Origin: Pontederia crassipes
Lineage: Eukaryota > Streptophyta > Magnoliopsida > Commelinales > Pontederiaceae
Direction: 5' to 3'
DNA length: 64,000 nucleotides
Assembly (NCBI GenBank): GCA_030549335.1
Contig: CM060196.1
Location: 70,950,139 to 71,014,138 of the forward strand
Both the position numbers and the translations under genes were made by a program. Shown here piece by piece: positions 23,901 to 38,900 of the stretch (the first letter of the stretch is position 1; every line of letters starts with the position of its first letter). The notes under the pieces were generated by a model. It ran no database searches. It was given only the letters and a program-made list of their open reading frames with translations, and was not told where the DNA came from.

Positions 23901-26900
23901 GTGGAATGAGGAGGTCCAAGAAAAGGTGCGTAATAAGAAGAATTGTTTCAAGGCGATACACTTGGACAATAGTTCTGACAATTGGGAAAAGTATCGTTTG
24001 GCGAAAAGGGAGGCTAAGAAGGCAGTTAGTGATGCTCGTGCTAAAGCATATGAGGGGTTTTATAAGGAGTTAGGGACAAAGGCGGGTGAACAAAGGATTT
24101 ACAAGATTGCAAGGAACAAAGAGAAGGAGTCGAGAGATTTGGATCAAGTAAGATGCATAAAAAATGAAGTTGGCAAGGTTTTAGTTACTGAAGGAGATAT
24201 TAAGAACAGATGGGAAGAGTATTTCTATAAGTTATTTAATGATGGATGTGAAGGTTCGCGTTGTGATTTGGAGGACTTGACAGTTAGCGAATGTGAGCTT
24301 AATAGGTCATTTTATCGTAGAATTAGAGGTTCGGAGGTTAGCGAAGCTCTTAAGAAAATGGAGAATGGTAAAGCCGTTGGACCGGATGGTATACCGATTG
24401 AAGTTTGGAAATGTTTAGGAGAAAAAGGTGTGTTGTGGTTATGTAAACTATTTAATGAGATTTTACGGTCGAAAAAGATGCCTGATGATTGGAGATTAAG
24501 TACATTAGTTCCTATTTACAAAAATAAAGGGGATATTCAGAATTGTGCAAATTATAGAGGGATTAAACTTATGAGTCACACTATGAAATTATGGGAAAAA
24601 GTGATTGAGCATAGATTGAGAATGGAGACTAGTATTTCTGAGAGACAATTTGGGTTCATGCCAGGAAGATCCACTACAGAGGCGATTTATTTACTAAGGG
24701 GGATGATGGAGAAGTATCGAAGTAGGAGAAGAGACTTACATATGGCTTTCATTGACTTAGAGAAGGCGTATGATCGGGTACCAAGGGATGTACTTTGGAA
24801 AGCCTTGCAAAAGAAGAGGGTGAATGTTGCCTACATTAAGGTAATACAAGATATGTACGATGGGGCATTGACTAGGGTTAGGACACCCGGAGGTGAGACA
24901 AATGAATTTCCTATAGGAATTGGCCTACATCAAGGATCAGCTTTAAGCCCGTATCTATTTAACTTAGTTATCGATGCTATAACCGAGAGTATCACAGAGG
25001 AGGTACCTAAGTGCATGCTATTTGCGGATGATATAGTACTTTTAGCGGATTCAAGAAAAGAGATTAATACAAAATTGGAAATATGGAGAAATACGTTGGA
25101 GTCAAAGGGTTTTCGTTTAAGTAGGAATAAAACAGAATATATGCATAGCAATTTCACAAATAAACAACTTAGAGACGATTTGAAAGTTAGGTTAGGGGAG
25201 GATATAATTCCTCAAGTGACAAAGTTTAAATATTTAGGATCAATTGTAAGACAAGATGGTGAGATTGATGACGATGTTAATCATAGAATTCAAGCTGGTT
25301 GGTGTAAGTGGAGGAAAGCCACTGGAGTTCTTTGTGATAGAAAAGTACCCAATAAAGTTAAAGGAAAATTCTATCGTACTGCTATAAGGCCAGCAGTGTT
25401 ATATGGTAGTGAATGTTGGGCTATGAAGGGACAACATGAACGTAAAGTGGGGGTAGCCGAAATGAGGATGTTGAGATGGATGTGTGGTCATACAAGATTA
25501 GATAAGATTAGGAATGACCATATACGTGAACGAGTCGGAGTGGCTCCTATTAGTGAGAAAATGGTAGAGAATCGTTTGAGATGGTTTGGTCATGTTCAGA
25601 GAAGATCACTAGATGCGCCAGTAAGAAGAGTAGATCAAATAATCTGGAGTCCGATTAAAAGAGGGAGAGGGAGGCCAAGGCGGACACTTGGCGAACTAAT
25701 AGAGCAAGATCTATTGGTGAATAATATACCGAAAGGTTTGGTTACTAATAGAGCGGAATGGCGTCGTATGATCCATGTAGCCGACCCCACCTAGTGGGAT
25801 AAGGCTTTGTTGTTGTTGTTGACGTGCAGAGAAAGAATACTGATATGGGTGTCACGTCAACATTTTAATCAATTAACCTTTTATCACTGACTAGAACGAC
25901 TACACATGTAAAATTAAAAGTTTGATGATTGTTGAGTTACAAAATAAAATTCAATAATCATATTGGAAATAAAGTATAGTTGAATGACTGTACGTGAATT
26001 TTACTTGTCAGCTTTGGCATCGAGGATGTACAACACCTTAAGAGTTTGGACAAGAGGGAGGATACTTCTTCCAAAAACAAGTTTTCTAACTTTATATGTG
26101 CAGGTGACAGTTGCTGAGGGAATAGGTTCCCATGAATGCATGTTGGCAGTTCGTCTTTCCACACTACATCCCACTGGGTTATTCCAGCAGCAACAAAGTG
26201 CCAGGACATGCGGAGTCAAAGCTAAGCATTCCTCGTGTGGCACTGCTACAGTGGTTTGGGATGAGATTTTCTTCTTCAAGGTTGACATTGTGGTATGTAA
26301 GAGGCATCACTCTCTGTGTTTATCCTTAATGCTACGTAGCTGCATGTTGGGAGTAATGATTTTTTTTCGTCCAAAGTAAGTCAACATTCTTCTCAAGATA
26401 AAAAAAGGTAAGTTATCATTACCTTTTAATGCATCTAGAATAGTTGATCTTCTTGTGGTAACTCGGTAAGCTTACGTTCATGTGACATATTAGTTACCAT
26501 TTCGATATCATTATTACTATCAGAGTAGCAGAAGAAAATCGGGGTTGCAAAAAGTCATAGGCTGGTTGCATCTACCCTAGCTTCATGAGGAATAACAGAA
26601 ATAAGAAATCTCACCCCCCCAAAAAAATACTAGCATAAAAAAATAGAAATAGCTTAATTAAAAAATCTCGGCACAAAGGAGTTGCTAAAAATCCTTTGGA
26701 TGTTCTCAACTTGCCTCCACATTGAAGAAAAGGGACACAGAGAATCAGCAGCGATGGGTTGAGAGAAACCAATATTACATTTAATAGGACGTGTTCTCTG
26801 AAAGGCCTTTGAGCTACTTCGGACATTACTGCACTTTACTCCAATAGAAGAACTTTATAAATTACATTTGTTCATGCATTGTATCCCAATGGGATAGCTG

Positions 26901-29900
26901 TAAAATTTGAACTTGCTCATGCGATATAGTAACCATTGTATCAGATGGATATGTGAAGCAAAGGCTTAAGCCTCGATACTGAAAGCTTCTCTTTCATAAC
27001 ACAATTTTGTTCCTCTTCAGTTTCCTTTTTCTTTTAATGTGTGTTCCTCTTCTCTCTCAAGAAACGATTTTGTTCCTCTTTAATTTCCTTTTTTCTTTTG
27101 ACAAGTGTTCCTAATTGATTTTGATTGCATTACTTGATATTTGAGCTCCAAATTACCACATCACAACTCTATACACATATGTTTAAGTAACATATGATAG
27201 GCTTCATTGCTGGATGGTCAATTACTTGTTTATTGAGAGGAAAAAAGATGATTGAGCAATTGTGTTGTCTGTTCAAATGTAAAGTAATGTACAATCATAT
27301 ATAAAAGTACTTAAGTGAATATTTTATTTTCATTTTTCTACAACCTTAAGTTCATGTTGTTTTTAAATAAGTTTATATGATGAAACTGAGTATTATTGTG
27401 TATCTTCTTTTTCTTTAATTCCTATCTAGAAAAGTTTAAGTCTTTAGCAAAAAAAGAGTTTCTTATAAATTCTTTTGTCATAACTATGTTTTTGTTTTGT
27501 TATCTGATCAGGACAATTACATGGTGGAATTCATTGTGACTGACTTGGGAAGAGGTATTGATTTCAACCATGTTGCTTCCATTTGTGTGCCATGTGGGAC
27601 AATGTTTCGAAAATCTCAATAGAAACAAAATCAGATAAAAAGTAATAGGACAGTATTTCACGCTTTTTGCAGTCACTTGATGAGGTTTTATCACTTAATA
27701 TAGTCCAATGTGTATCGCAACTGTCCGAAATTAAAAATATGGGATATTTCACGCTTTTTCCAGTCACTTGATGAGGTTTTATCACTTAACATAGTCCAAT
27801 GTGTATTGCAACTGTCCCAAATTAAAAACTAATATGGCATGTTTTCTGGGTGGCACCACTGACGCTTAGAACCTTGATTAGAGTATTGCATCTAAAATAT
27901 CATGTGATGTTTTAACAGATGAGCCAATTGGGAGTTATTCTTGTGCCCTAAAGCACATAGCTGATGAAGTTCTGTTTGGTTCAAACTTTGATGACTCTGA
28001 ATACAAGTTGGATTGGAAGACTCTTTCGTTAGCAGAAGTGTCAGTAAGTACTTCGTTTCTTAATATATCTTGACATCAGATGCTTTTTTTCTTAGGCATA
28101 AAAAATAGACAGCTTATTCTCTTATATTAACATCTTATTTCAAACTTAGTAAACACTAAATCGTCTGTTTGTTTTGAATCAGGGACATCAGAGAAGTCAT
28201 CGTGACGAAGTCCATGGGAGAATAAGATGTGCTGTATTAGTTCAGTCCAGATCTGATACAAAAGTTGACCAGAAAAACCTTAGGGACACCTACAAGGCTG
28301 GTTATATTCAGATAAGCCCTAGAAGAGAAGGACCATGGACAAATGTGAGGCTGAACTATGCTGCAGCTACTGCATGTTGGAGGTTGGGGGATGATGTTAT
28401 TGCTAGTGAAGTGACTATTAAAGATGGTGACAAATACGTCAACATCCGTTCTTTGGTGTCTGTTACTAACAAAACAGATTTCATCCTTGATCTTCGTTTA
28501 AAGTCTAGTGCTTCCCTGAATCTAAGGTCAGAGGAAGCAAACAATATTGTTGACGGAGGACATGATGATAGCATAATTGAAACTGATGAGTTCTTTGAAA
28601 TTGAAAGTTTTGTTCCGTCTACTGGTTGGGTAAGTTGTGCTCGGGACATGTCAAATCCAGATGAGCCAACAATATTTTCTTTGGAAGGTGGAAACAAGGT
28701 AAGATAAATATGCATCCTTTTATGCACGCCTCTATTTTGTAAAAGTTCTATTTTATAGTTTAAATTACATTTTTGCTCATTTAAGAACCTTTTTAATGTC
28801 CATGAACTTTTTCCATTCGCACTTTCATTGTATGTATATGGAGATATTCTATAATTGAAATATAAAAATGTTAGGTACACATGTGAAAGAGAGTTTGCTG
28901 TTGGAGTGATATGTTTGACACTGGACACATTATGGTATGGTGTCAACAATTGGTGACACTTGCTACTTGCAATGATGGAATGTTGTAGCCTGAACTAGTC
29001 CAACTTAAACATTAACTAAGCATCTTAACTCAGTTTATCCTGATTGAGTGTATTGTTAGGATTTAGGTGAAGAATGGTAATTATATAGGATTGCATCAAC
29101 ACATACTGATAGCTTCAAGTCTTGTGTTACATTTTGCATTACTGTGTATCTTATCATATGATATAATTTAGGATTTGTAGTAATGCTCTTGGAAGCCAAA
29201 ACTAGTTTCTGATAGTTAATAGTATGAATAAGCACTTGGATACAGATTGTATATCTATGATTATCTTTGATTAAGACGCCATTACCTTATAAGTGAAATT
29301 CATCTTGTTATCCACCCATCAGCCCATTATCGACATAAATGTATTAAACTAAGTATTTGTAATTCATAATTACTGAAATAACCAATTTAACCACAACAAA
29401 GAAATTATATAAAAAAAACCTATTTTCTTTGGTGTCTTATTTATTTACTGTGGTGTGATGGTAACACCTACAAAAGATGTGATAGAAGCTTCATATGGAA
29501 GTGGATAGTGTCCCTGTTATCAATTTGAACACCGAAGGTTAAAATGGTTGAACAGGTAGATTCAATTCCTCCACCATTGTTTCTGCCACATAGTTGTGCT
29601 TGGAACAGCTGTCCACAAGAATAATTGATTTGTTGGAGCTCTATCGTGTGCCTAATAGCTTCATGGTGGTGTCTGCTGCTTGCCTTAAGATAGCATGAAG
29701 AGATATTTGGCACATGATCTTCTTTGCCGTTGTTGCTCCCTTCCTGCACTGTCTTCAGTTCAGCAAGCTCCATCAATGAAAAACAGGGACTTTTGCAATG
29801 ATGCCCTTGTGAGAACTTAGCATTGCATCTAAAACATAAACCTCTTGCTAAACGAGAGAATGCCATTCCATGTCACGCAGGCGCACTGCCAATGATGGAC

Positions 29901-32900
29901 ATGTTGATGGCTTTGAGGTTGCAACTGTAAATGGAAGAGCTGTTGGAGGTGATGATGATACCTTTGTACGACGTAGTTGAGAGAGGTTGTCTATATTGAT
30001 TGGAGCCTTTGGTTGGATTTTTACTCAGATACAAGAGCTAAATTCATAGCTTTGTATACACTTCTTAGCTTATGGATATGAACATCAGTTTCAGCTCATC
30101 TTTCAACCCATTAACACCCCCATGGGACAATGTCAGGCTAGTTGGTAACACAGGAAAATCTTTTAACAAATTCTTGATGATATTTCTGACTATATTTTGT
30201 TTGATGTAGACATGAAGATGCTCATTAGGATTTCAAAACTCTTTAGGTTCTTTCATGGTTATTCCAAGAAAAATAAGTTGAGTGCATCACCTTATAAGTA
30301 CATGGAAGTGGTGCCAACTGCTGCATCCTCTAGAGTTTGATAATAACAAAATTATGTTTCAGTTTTAAGAATCCAACCATGAGGATTCCCTCCTTCAAAC
30401 TTCGGAAACTCCATTTTTGGTGTGGATATCTCGAAGGATGCTTGAACTACCATGGATTGTCCACATCTTCTTTTGTTGTCCAATTAACTTTCTCTTTGTT
30501 GGTCAATCTCCACAGCTGTTTCTTTCTCATGAGCAGTATGACTGGTTGCCTCTCTTTGGGCTTTGAAGGCTGTAATTGGAAGAGAGTTGTTGGGCGCATC
30601 TGGTGAAGAACTAGATGTGTGCGTATTAGGTAGATGAGATGTTCTGGTACCAATTTGGTAGACCATCAAACTTATAGAAAAGATATAAAAGAAACATAAT
30701 ACAAAATTATGGAACTAAAGATAGCTATTCTGTCAAAAAAGGAAAAAAAAAAACTAAAGATAGCTGTCTGTATAGAGTGGACACATCTCCAAGAAAATTA
30801 ACTTTAACATGACATGCCCTTACCGGATCTGGATATTTATATAAACCAAGAGATATAGTAACTAGTAGCTACTATAGATTAGGACTTGTGTTCGAACTGC
30901 AATTAGTGACCAAATGGTGGCACTGGGCACCCACTATGCGGAAAGGAGTCATGCTATTGCTGGGAGGAACGGGATGTTGCTGCCTGTGTGCGTGAGTGTG
31001 GATGGGTGTGTGTGCGTGCATGTGTCTATTTGTGTTTGAGGGGTAAAGGGATGACTAGAGCCGACGACTAATCCGTGTTTATATTAAGGGTATACATGAG
31101 TAAGATATAAAAAGAAGAAGGTTCAGAGGTGGGGGGTTGAGGTGTGGATGTTGTTGAGAGAAATGTGTTTGAATTGATTGACCATATTTCCTGTGTACTC
31201 TTATCACGTGCTCTCTTCTTCCTTCTAATATATGTATGAAGAGGGACTGTATTACAGTATCATTTTTTGCTAGGAAATGTCATATGGAGAACATTATTCA
31301 TCATCTTTCTTCATCTTTTTTTTACCAAATAGTTTGAGTTCTTATTTTTTTCCTTTTTACCCCAATGCTCCCATTATTTCTTTTCTGGCTTTTACTTGTA
31401 TGAAAGAGTCACAAGACAGGTATGCCCAATATAAATCTTATTTTGATTTTTTTTTTTGTTTATTTAAATTTCTTATTACTGAAACAACCATGCCTGCAGG
31501 ATAGAAATAAGGTTGCCTCCTCTACTCTAGTCCTGATATGAATTGATTCAGTCTTATACACAACCAAGTGTACAGTTTGAATATTTTGTATTAGTATAAA
31601 TACTGCAGTCATGAAAATTGATTTAGATGCTGGTGGTAGTTAGGTTTAAATGTTATTCGATTAATATATAGTTCACCAAGTCGAACTTATATAGACAATC
31701 ACTGTTGATGATTTATTTTATAAAACTTACTAAAGTGATGCACTTGTTATGCGCACAGGAAACATCTCTCCATGTGCTACCAAATGGTTGGGAGTGGATA
31801 GATGACTGGCATGTAGATACTGCATCAACTGGAGCTGATGGTTGGGTTTATGCTCTAGATGTTGAGCATCTCAAATGGCCTGATGCACCACAACCTCTTA
31901 GTTCCGCTAATCATGCAAGAGAGAGAAAATGGATCAGGCATAGGAAGTATGTGTCATCTGATAAGGAAAATGAAATTTCACTTGGACTATTAGCACCAAG
32001 TGCAACTGTCCCTGTTCCGCTGACAGCCTCGTCACATCCTGTTCTGTCATACATTTTGCAACTAAGACTGAGAGGTTCAAATGATTCAGGAGAATACTCT
32101 TGGAGTGTTGCACTTGAAAAACGCTGCCGAACTGGGATATCTGGTGAGAAAGATGACTCGTCAGAAATATGCATCTCAGCGCTTACTGAATCTGATGTGC
32201 TTTTATACAGTTCTCGAATCAGTGAAACTTCTTCTAATGTGTCTAGAGGCTTGTGGTTTTGTGTGAGTGTGCGTCCTAAAGAAATCGGAAAAGACATGAA
32301 TTCAGACCCCATACATGATTGGAATGTTATTATTAGCTCCCCTTTATCATTGGTTAATTACCTACCAGTTACTTCTAAATGTGCTCTTAGTAGCATTCAG
32401 CCAACAGGAGAAAGTATAACTTGTTGCCAAGATACTTTAGGTCCGGGTGAAACTTTAAAAATTTTTGGCGCTGATATACGTGAACCTCTGTACTTGTCCC
32501 TCATTCCAGAAGGAGGATGGCAAACAATACATGTATGTTACGTTTCAGTTTACTATTTATTTGATCCATGTATTTGTTTATGAACGTAGTATCATTAATT
32601 AAATCTCCTTGTCCACAAGGAACCAGTTCTTATATCACATCCTAGCAAAATCACATCGAAGCTGTTGAGTCTGAAGAGTTCTTTTTCTGGGAGGTAAGCA
32701 TGATCCCCTCTTGGTTTAGTAGTGTCATTTTGTAATAGGTCTAATTTTATTATCTCTGCAGAATTGTTCAGATTGTTCTTGAACAATATTATGACAAGGA
32801 CAACCTCATAAATAGCATTGTTAGAATTTATGCACCTTATTGGATTTCAAGTGCAAGATGCCCACCGCTTACATATAAGATCACATCGTTGTCAAGGAAA

Positions 32901-35900
32901 GAAATCAGGCAATTGTCATTACCGCATAATTCTGGCACAAAAACTGGAAAAGTTCTTTGGCAGATAACTCATGAAGAAATGGTTGATGGATATACTTTGG
33001 CATCTGCAATAAATTTCAAAGGTTTGGGCTTATCAGCATCAATAAGCAATTTGGGTAAGGAGTGCTTTGGTCCAGTTAAAGATCTTTCTCCTCTAGGTGA
33101 CATGGTATATTTCCATCTTTTTTTCAATTGACATATATTTGCATCTTTTCATGTGTTATTTATTACATCCGATCATGGCACAATAACTTCCATTATTCCT
33201 CCATTACCTGCCCAGGATGGTTTGGTTGATCTATACGCATATGATACTGAGGGTAATTGCATGAGGCTCCTCGTTTCCTCAAAACCATGCCCTTATCAAG
33301 CCATTCCTACAAAGGTGTAAATAAGCTACATTAAGAGCATCCATATTTTATTTATACAAACATATCTGTTAATCTAGACTTTCTATGTTTCAGGTTATCA
33401 ATATTCGTCCATTCATGACATTCACAAACAGGATTGGTCAAGATCTGTTTATTCGGTTTAATGTTGATGACCTACCTAAGACATTAAGCGCATTTGATTC
33501 AAGAGTTTCCTTTTTTTACTACGAAGCAGGAGGACCCGATAAGTTCCAAGTAGTTTGCAGCTTCCTTTAGTTACATTTTCTTATCAAATTTAATGTGATA
33601 GAATCTGATTTACTGTGCAGTGGGCACAAGAATTGACAAATCATAAAAGAATTTGCTAGCCTTTTTGCTTCTAACTTCATGCTAGAAGTATTTTATACAA
33701 GGACTTCTTGTATGTGAATTTGTAATTGGCATTCAAAGCATGATATATTATGTTTCACTCAGTATGATATTTGATGTAGACTGTTTGAATTGTTCCGATA
33801 TATAAATTTGAATTATTCTATATGTTCATCTTGGGTTGTCGGGGGTTTTTTAAGCTGAAAGGTATCTTGATAATATATTTAGTTCAATGCCCTTATGTTT
33901 AATTTTTTTTCTCCTCTCGTACTTTGATAAATTTGGGCCTCTGTTAATCATTCTTCGTACTCTCAGATTCGGCTGGAGAAGACAGATTGGTGTTTTCCTT
34001 TACAAATTGTAAAGGAAGATACTATTACCATAGTGTTGAGAAACCATCATGGTGGCACAAGCTTTTTGAGGGCTGAAGTTCGGGGGTATGAAGAGGGATC
34101 ACGTTTCTTAGTTGTGTTTCGACTTGGACCAGCAGATGGTCCTCTAAGGTATTTTAGTAGGAACTTCTATATCAAAGAGCGTGCATGTGTTAGTTTGCAA
34201 TTTGTGCATCTTGTAATTTAGCAGCTGCTGTGCAGACTGGAAAATAGGATGACTGATGTGACAATCAAAGTCCGGCAATGTGGCTTTGGTGACAACAACT
34301 GGACTTGCTTGGAACCACTTTCAACTGCAAGGTTCTCATGGGATGACCCATATGGATCGAAACTTCTTGATGTTTGCTTGCTCGATCAAATTGAGACTTG
34401 CGTCCGAGATGTTGACATAGAGAAGACACCAGTTATATCCCAAGCTTTGAAAAGTTTGGGGGTTCAACTCCATGTTGTGGATCTTGTAGATGTGAAGATT
34501 TTGCGGTTCAGTGATTACAAAAGGATGTTGAAATCGGGATTGCATGAACAAATGGAGTTAGAAGTTATTGATAGTTCTGAAACTTCGCTACGGAACAATG
34601 TGCCCAGCAACACTGCACCATTGGAGCTTATAATTGAACTGGGTGTTGTTGGGGTGTCATTGATAGATCATAAACCACGAGAAGTCCTGTATCTTTATCT
34701 TGAGAGAGTATATGTTTCATATTCAACAGGATTTGATGCTGGAAAGACAAGCAGGTGCATAAATTTTTCTATATTCATGTGGTTGCATTATCAAATTTGG
34801 TACTGTAAACATGACTGAAGAGGCAAAGGAACTTAAGTTATCCTGTTATCCTAGAGCTACCAGATGTTAACTAAAATTGTTTATTTTGATAATTCATTGG
34901 CATTGACTAAGATACATATACTTACCTCTTTTTGTTAATGAGTATCTGAAGTAGCAGACAGAAAAAATGATGAGGCCGTGGAGAGATGAACTTCTTGAAA
35001 AAACCATTCACGAGATTAGTAGCGTTCCACATTATTCCATTTAAAAAGCATGACACATGGTCGTTAGTAGTCCTTACTTACTATTGTCATTCAAGTTTGT
35101 GGTTTGGAAGAACCTATCCTAGAACCTAATTGTAGAACATAATTACTCTATCAAGGAACTGTGTTCTCCAAGTGTTTAGCATGAGGTCCTAAATGCACAG
35201 ATTATTCTGCAAAGCTCTTCCTCATATTTTCAATAAGGTCATGTATTTTGCTCCTGTGCACCTGAGATTTGTTGGTTGTAGCACTATTTTAAATTTATGT
35301 CCAAATGATGAAGAGATGCTTGTTTAGAGTTTTAGGGGTGCTAACTGGAAATTCGCTTTCTTGTGTTTCATGTGCCAAAATATTTAGATCACTAATTAGC
35401 AACTACATGGAATCATGTCAGGCTCAAACTTATTTGTGGACAGCTACAACTTGATAATCAGTTGCCATTAACAGTTATGCCTGTTCTTTTGGCCCCTGAG
35501 GATAGCCCAGATCAAAATCATCCAGTTTTTAAAGCAACCATTACAGTGAGCAATGAAACCGTAGACGGCACACAAGTCTTCCCTTATGTGTATATTCGGG
35601 TACATTGTCTTTTGTAAATGCCATTTTTCATGTTTCAGTAATGACATTTGTATACAGGAGTTCATTTATGTTTACCTCATCACATTTCTCATGTCAAATG
35701 TCAGGTTATTGAAAAATGGTGGAGATTAAATATTCATGAGCCAGTCATATGGGCGTTGTTTGAGTTTTATAAGAATCTTCGTATGGATATCATTCCTGGC
35801 AACTCTGCTGTTGCTCAGGTTGATCCAGAGATACAAATAGGGTAAAGCTTATTCAGCACTACTGGTGTATTTAGTAATGTGATTATTGTTAAGTTCACTT

Positions 35901-38900
35901 CAAGGAGTTCATGAACCTTCACTAGTCATATTACAACATAAATAATAAAAATATAGGTGGATTTTGTTCCAATAGCTTTTTCATAATTGCATGATGATTT
36001 GATTTCTGTTTATGATGCACAAATATCGGCTTGTTCCAACTTCCAATGATGTATGGAGCCCAGACGCCCAAGTGAGGAACGAAACAAACAGAACAATAAG
36101 TAGGGTTTGCTAGTCATCCTTTCTAGTTTCAAGAAAAACAATAAGTAGGGTTTGCAGAGTTTAACTGTTGGAAATAGTCACCTCTTTGTTCCTAGAAATG
36201 CTACCTTTTTCTAGAGAGAAATTTATCCGGCATTTCTACAAGTTGCATGTACACATTGTGTTGCTAGAGGATTTATAATGTTTATCCAGTATGATATGGC
36301 ATGCTCAGCTAAGTTGGTTCTACCTATTAGCCATTGTTTCTGCCTAACTTGTGAGATTAAGGTGTTAAAAACTATGATTGCGGGTACTTTATAACTCTTT
36401 TAAACAAGCCCAAGTTGTGATTAAAAGTAATTAGAATATATTTGGACTATTTTAGATTTTGTTGGTTTACTTATCATTCCAGATTGATTGATGTTTCCGA
36501 GATACGATTGAAGTTATCACTGGAGACAGCTCCAACTCAGAGACCACTTGGTGCCCTGGGCATATGGAGTCCTGTATTCTCTGCTGTTGGAAATGCATTT
36601 AAAATTCAGGTTTGTGTTAAGAAGTTCTCTTTTTTGTGCGGAGAGTGGGTTGAAGGATAGTAGCTTTTTGTGTGCACCAATACCCACTCATGACTTTTAT
36701 GCTTCATTTTGGCTTTTTCTTCTGGACACTTGCAAACTTCACAGTTTTATGGCTTTTTCTTCTCTCATGAAACAAAGTTCTCTCACCTTTTGCTTCTTGG
36801 CAGGTCAGAAACATGCATATTCTTAGCTACTATTTGCATTATCTAAATTTTAATATATCGAATTTCTTGAGTACAACAACCCATCAACTGTTGTTCTCAT
36901 CTCCTCCGTGTGCCCTTAGATCTGTGCCACACGCTCTCTAGTTTTTCCTTCTTGTAGTTCCATTCTACTGAACGAAATATTCTTTTTCAGAGTTGACATA
37001 TTAAATGATTAAACTCTTTTTTTATCAAATTCAATTATGATACTGGTTGATCAGCGTCCAATAATCGTAGCATAATTAAATATTTGTTTCTCATTCTTTC
37101 ATTTATTACAATAATGATTTTTGTTACAGTTGTATCTTGAAGCATTTTAGTTAAAAATTTTATTTCAGGTTAACTTGATTGATTGAGATTTGATGAAAAC
37201 AACAGATGATTTGCATGTCTTTTAAGGGAGTACAAATGGATTTGAAGACTAATCCTGAAATCTCAATTGTTTTGTCCGATTGCCAGGTGCACCTTAGGAA
37301 GGTCATGCATGAGAGTAGATTCATGAGGCGAAGCTCCATATTTCCTGCTATTGTAAATCGTATTAGGAGAGATCTTATACACAATCCATTTCATCTAATA
37401 TTCTCTGTAGATGTACTTGGCATGACAAAATCTACCTTGGCATCCCTAAGCAAAGGTTTTGCTGAGCTTTCGACAGATGGACAGTTTCTTCAATTGCGAA
37501 CAAAGCAGGTAGAGGTTATGTTCCTTTCATCCCATCTTGTTCACCTATTGAACTCTGTCAATACTCTTTGTAGGTATGGTCTAGAAGAATTACTGGTGTA
37601 AGTGATGGATTTCTTCAAGGCACTGAAGCTTTTGCGCAGGGCGTTGCTTTTGGAGTGTCTGGTGTAGTGAAAAAGCCTGTTGAAAGTGCTAGACAGCATG
37701 GTTTCCTGGGTCTTGCTTATGGACTTGGGCGTGCTTTTCTTGGTTTTGTTGCTCAGCCACTCAGTGGAGCTCTGGATTTTGTTTCCTTAACTGTGGATGG
37801 TATTGGTGCCAGCTTTGCAAGATGTTTAGAGATCTTAAATAACAAGACTATAGCACAAAGGACAAGGAATCCACGTGCCATTCTTTCAGATGGTGTTATT
37901 AGAGAATATAATGAAAGGCAAGCAATGGGACAGGTAACACTTGGCAGCTAATCCATTATTCCAAGTGCAAAACCTTGGGACACATATTGGAGAGAAATAG
38001 ATAAGAAAATTTGGGACACACATTGGAGAGACATAGATAAGAAAATTTAAAAAGGAACAATTCTTTTTTTAAGTTTCTGAAGGTTCAACTTCTCATGTAT
38101 ATTCTCTGATCCTTTATTAGTATTCAGACTGAAAGATTCTTTAAATAATTTAACTGAAAAACTCTTTTAAAAAGGGAAAAGCTGAAAGAAACGTGTTATC
38201 AAAGTACTGAAACATGCATGAGAAAGACTTTGGTTATTTTAATTGATAGACCTTGTATTTCTTTTTAATTTATTTATTTTTTTGAATGAATTTTTTAAGG
38301 AGTGAGCTGGTTAAATTTATTGATTGTCTAGTTGTGAGATTTTTTTTATCATGTATGATTTCTTTTGTTTAATCTGAGAAGATATTTGGTTCTATTGTGT
38401 CTGTTTGCAGATGGTACTTTACCTAGCAGAAGCTAGCAGACATCTTGGTTGCACTGATCTGTTCAAAGAACCTTCAAAGTATGCATGGTCTGACTATTAT
38501 GAAGATCATTTTATTGTGCACAATCAAAGGATTGTCCTAACAACAAATAAACGTGTCATGCTGCTTCAGGTTAGAAATGATGGTTACCTTGTCTCATTAT
38601 GATCCCTAGCTTAATCCGCAGTTTGTTTCCCTGTAACAGTGTTTTGCTCCTGATAAGATGGACAAAAGACCGTGCAAGATACTCTGGGATGTACCTTGGG
38701 ATGAACTTCTGGCTTTAGAGTTGGCAAAAGCTGGATATGAGAAACCATCTCATTTGATCATACATCTTAAGAATTTCAGGAGATCAGAGAACTTTGTGCG
38801 GCTCATTAAATGCAAGATTGATGAAGAGGAAGAACCTCAGGCTGTCATCATAACTTCTGTCATTCGAAAGATATGGAAAGCACACCAAGCAGACAATAAG

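Larger units (their letters stand above)
22423..25884. mobile_element. MITE interrupted by the RTE LINE
   Basis: GATAATGGAAGGTTAACTGA and following bases at 22423-22459 are the inverted complement of 25851-25884 (AACATTTTAATCAATTAACC, then TTTTATC), giving imperfect terminal inverted repeats of about 35 bp. A second, inner inverted pair (CCACATCAACGTTTTCACTC about 22509; GAGAGAAAATGTTGATGTGG about 22597) adds hairpin potential. Without the LINE and its duplicated target the element is about 280 bp. No transposase; superfamily not assigned. Confidence 0.6.

Noticed and set aside
23550..23981. Minus-strand open frame of 143 codons inside the RTE LINE
   Set aside because: It is the antisense shadow of the endonuclease-RT ORF, with no domain of its own. 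The same holds for 22926-23282.
37150..37190. Acceptor TTTCAG|GTTAAC at 37169 as start of exon 36
   Set aside because: The frame hits a TGA five codons later, and the family reading KIQ|VHLRK requires the acceptor at 37286.
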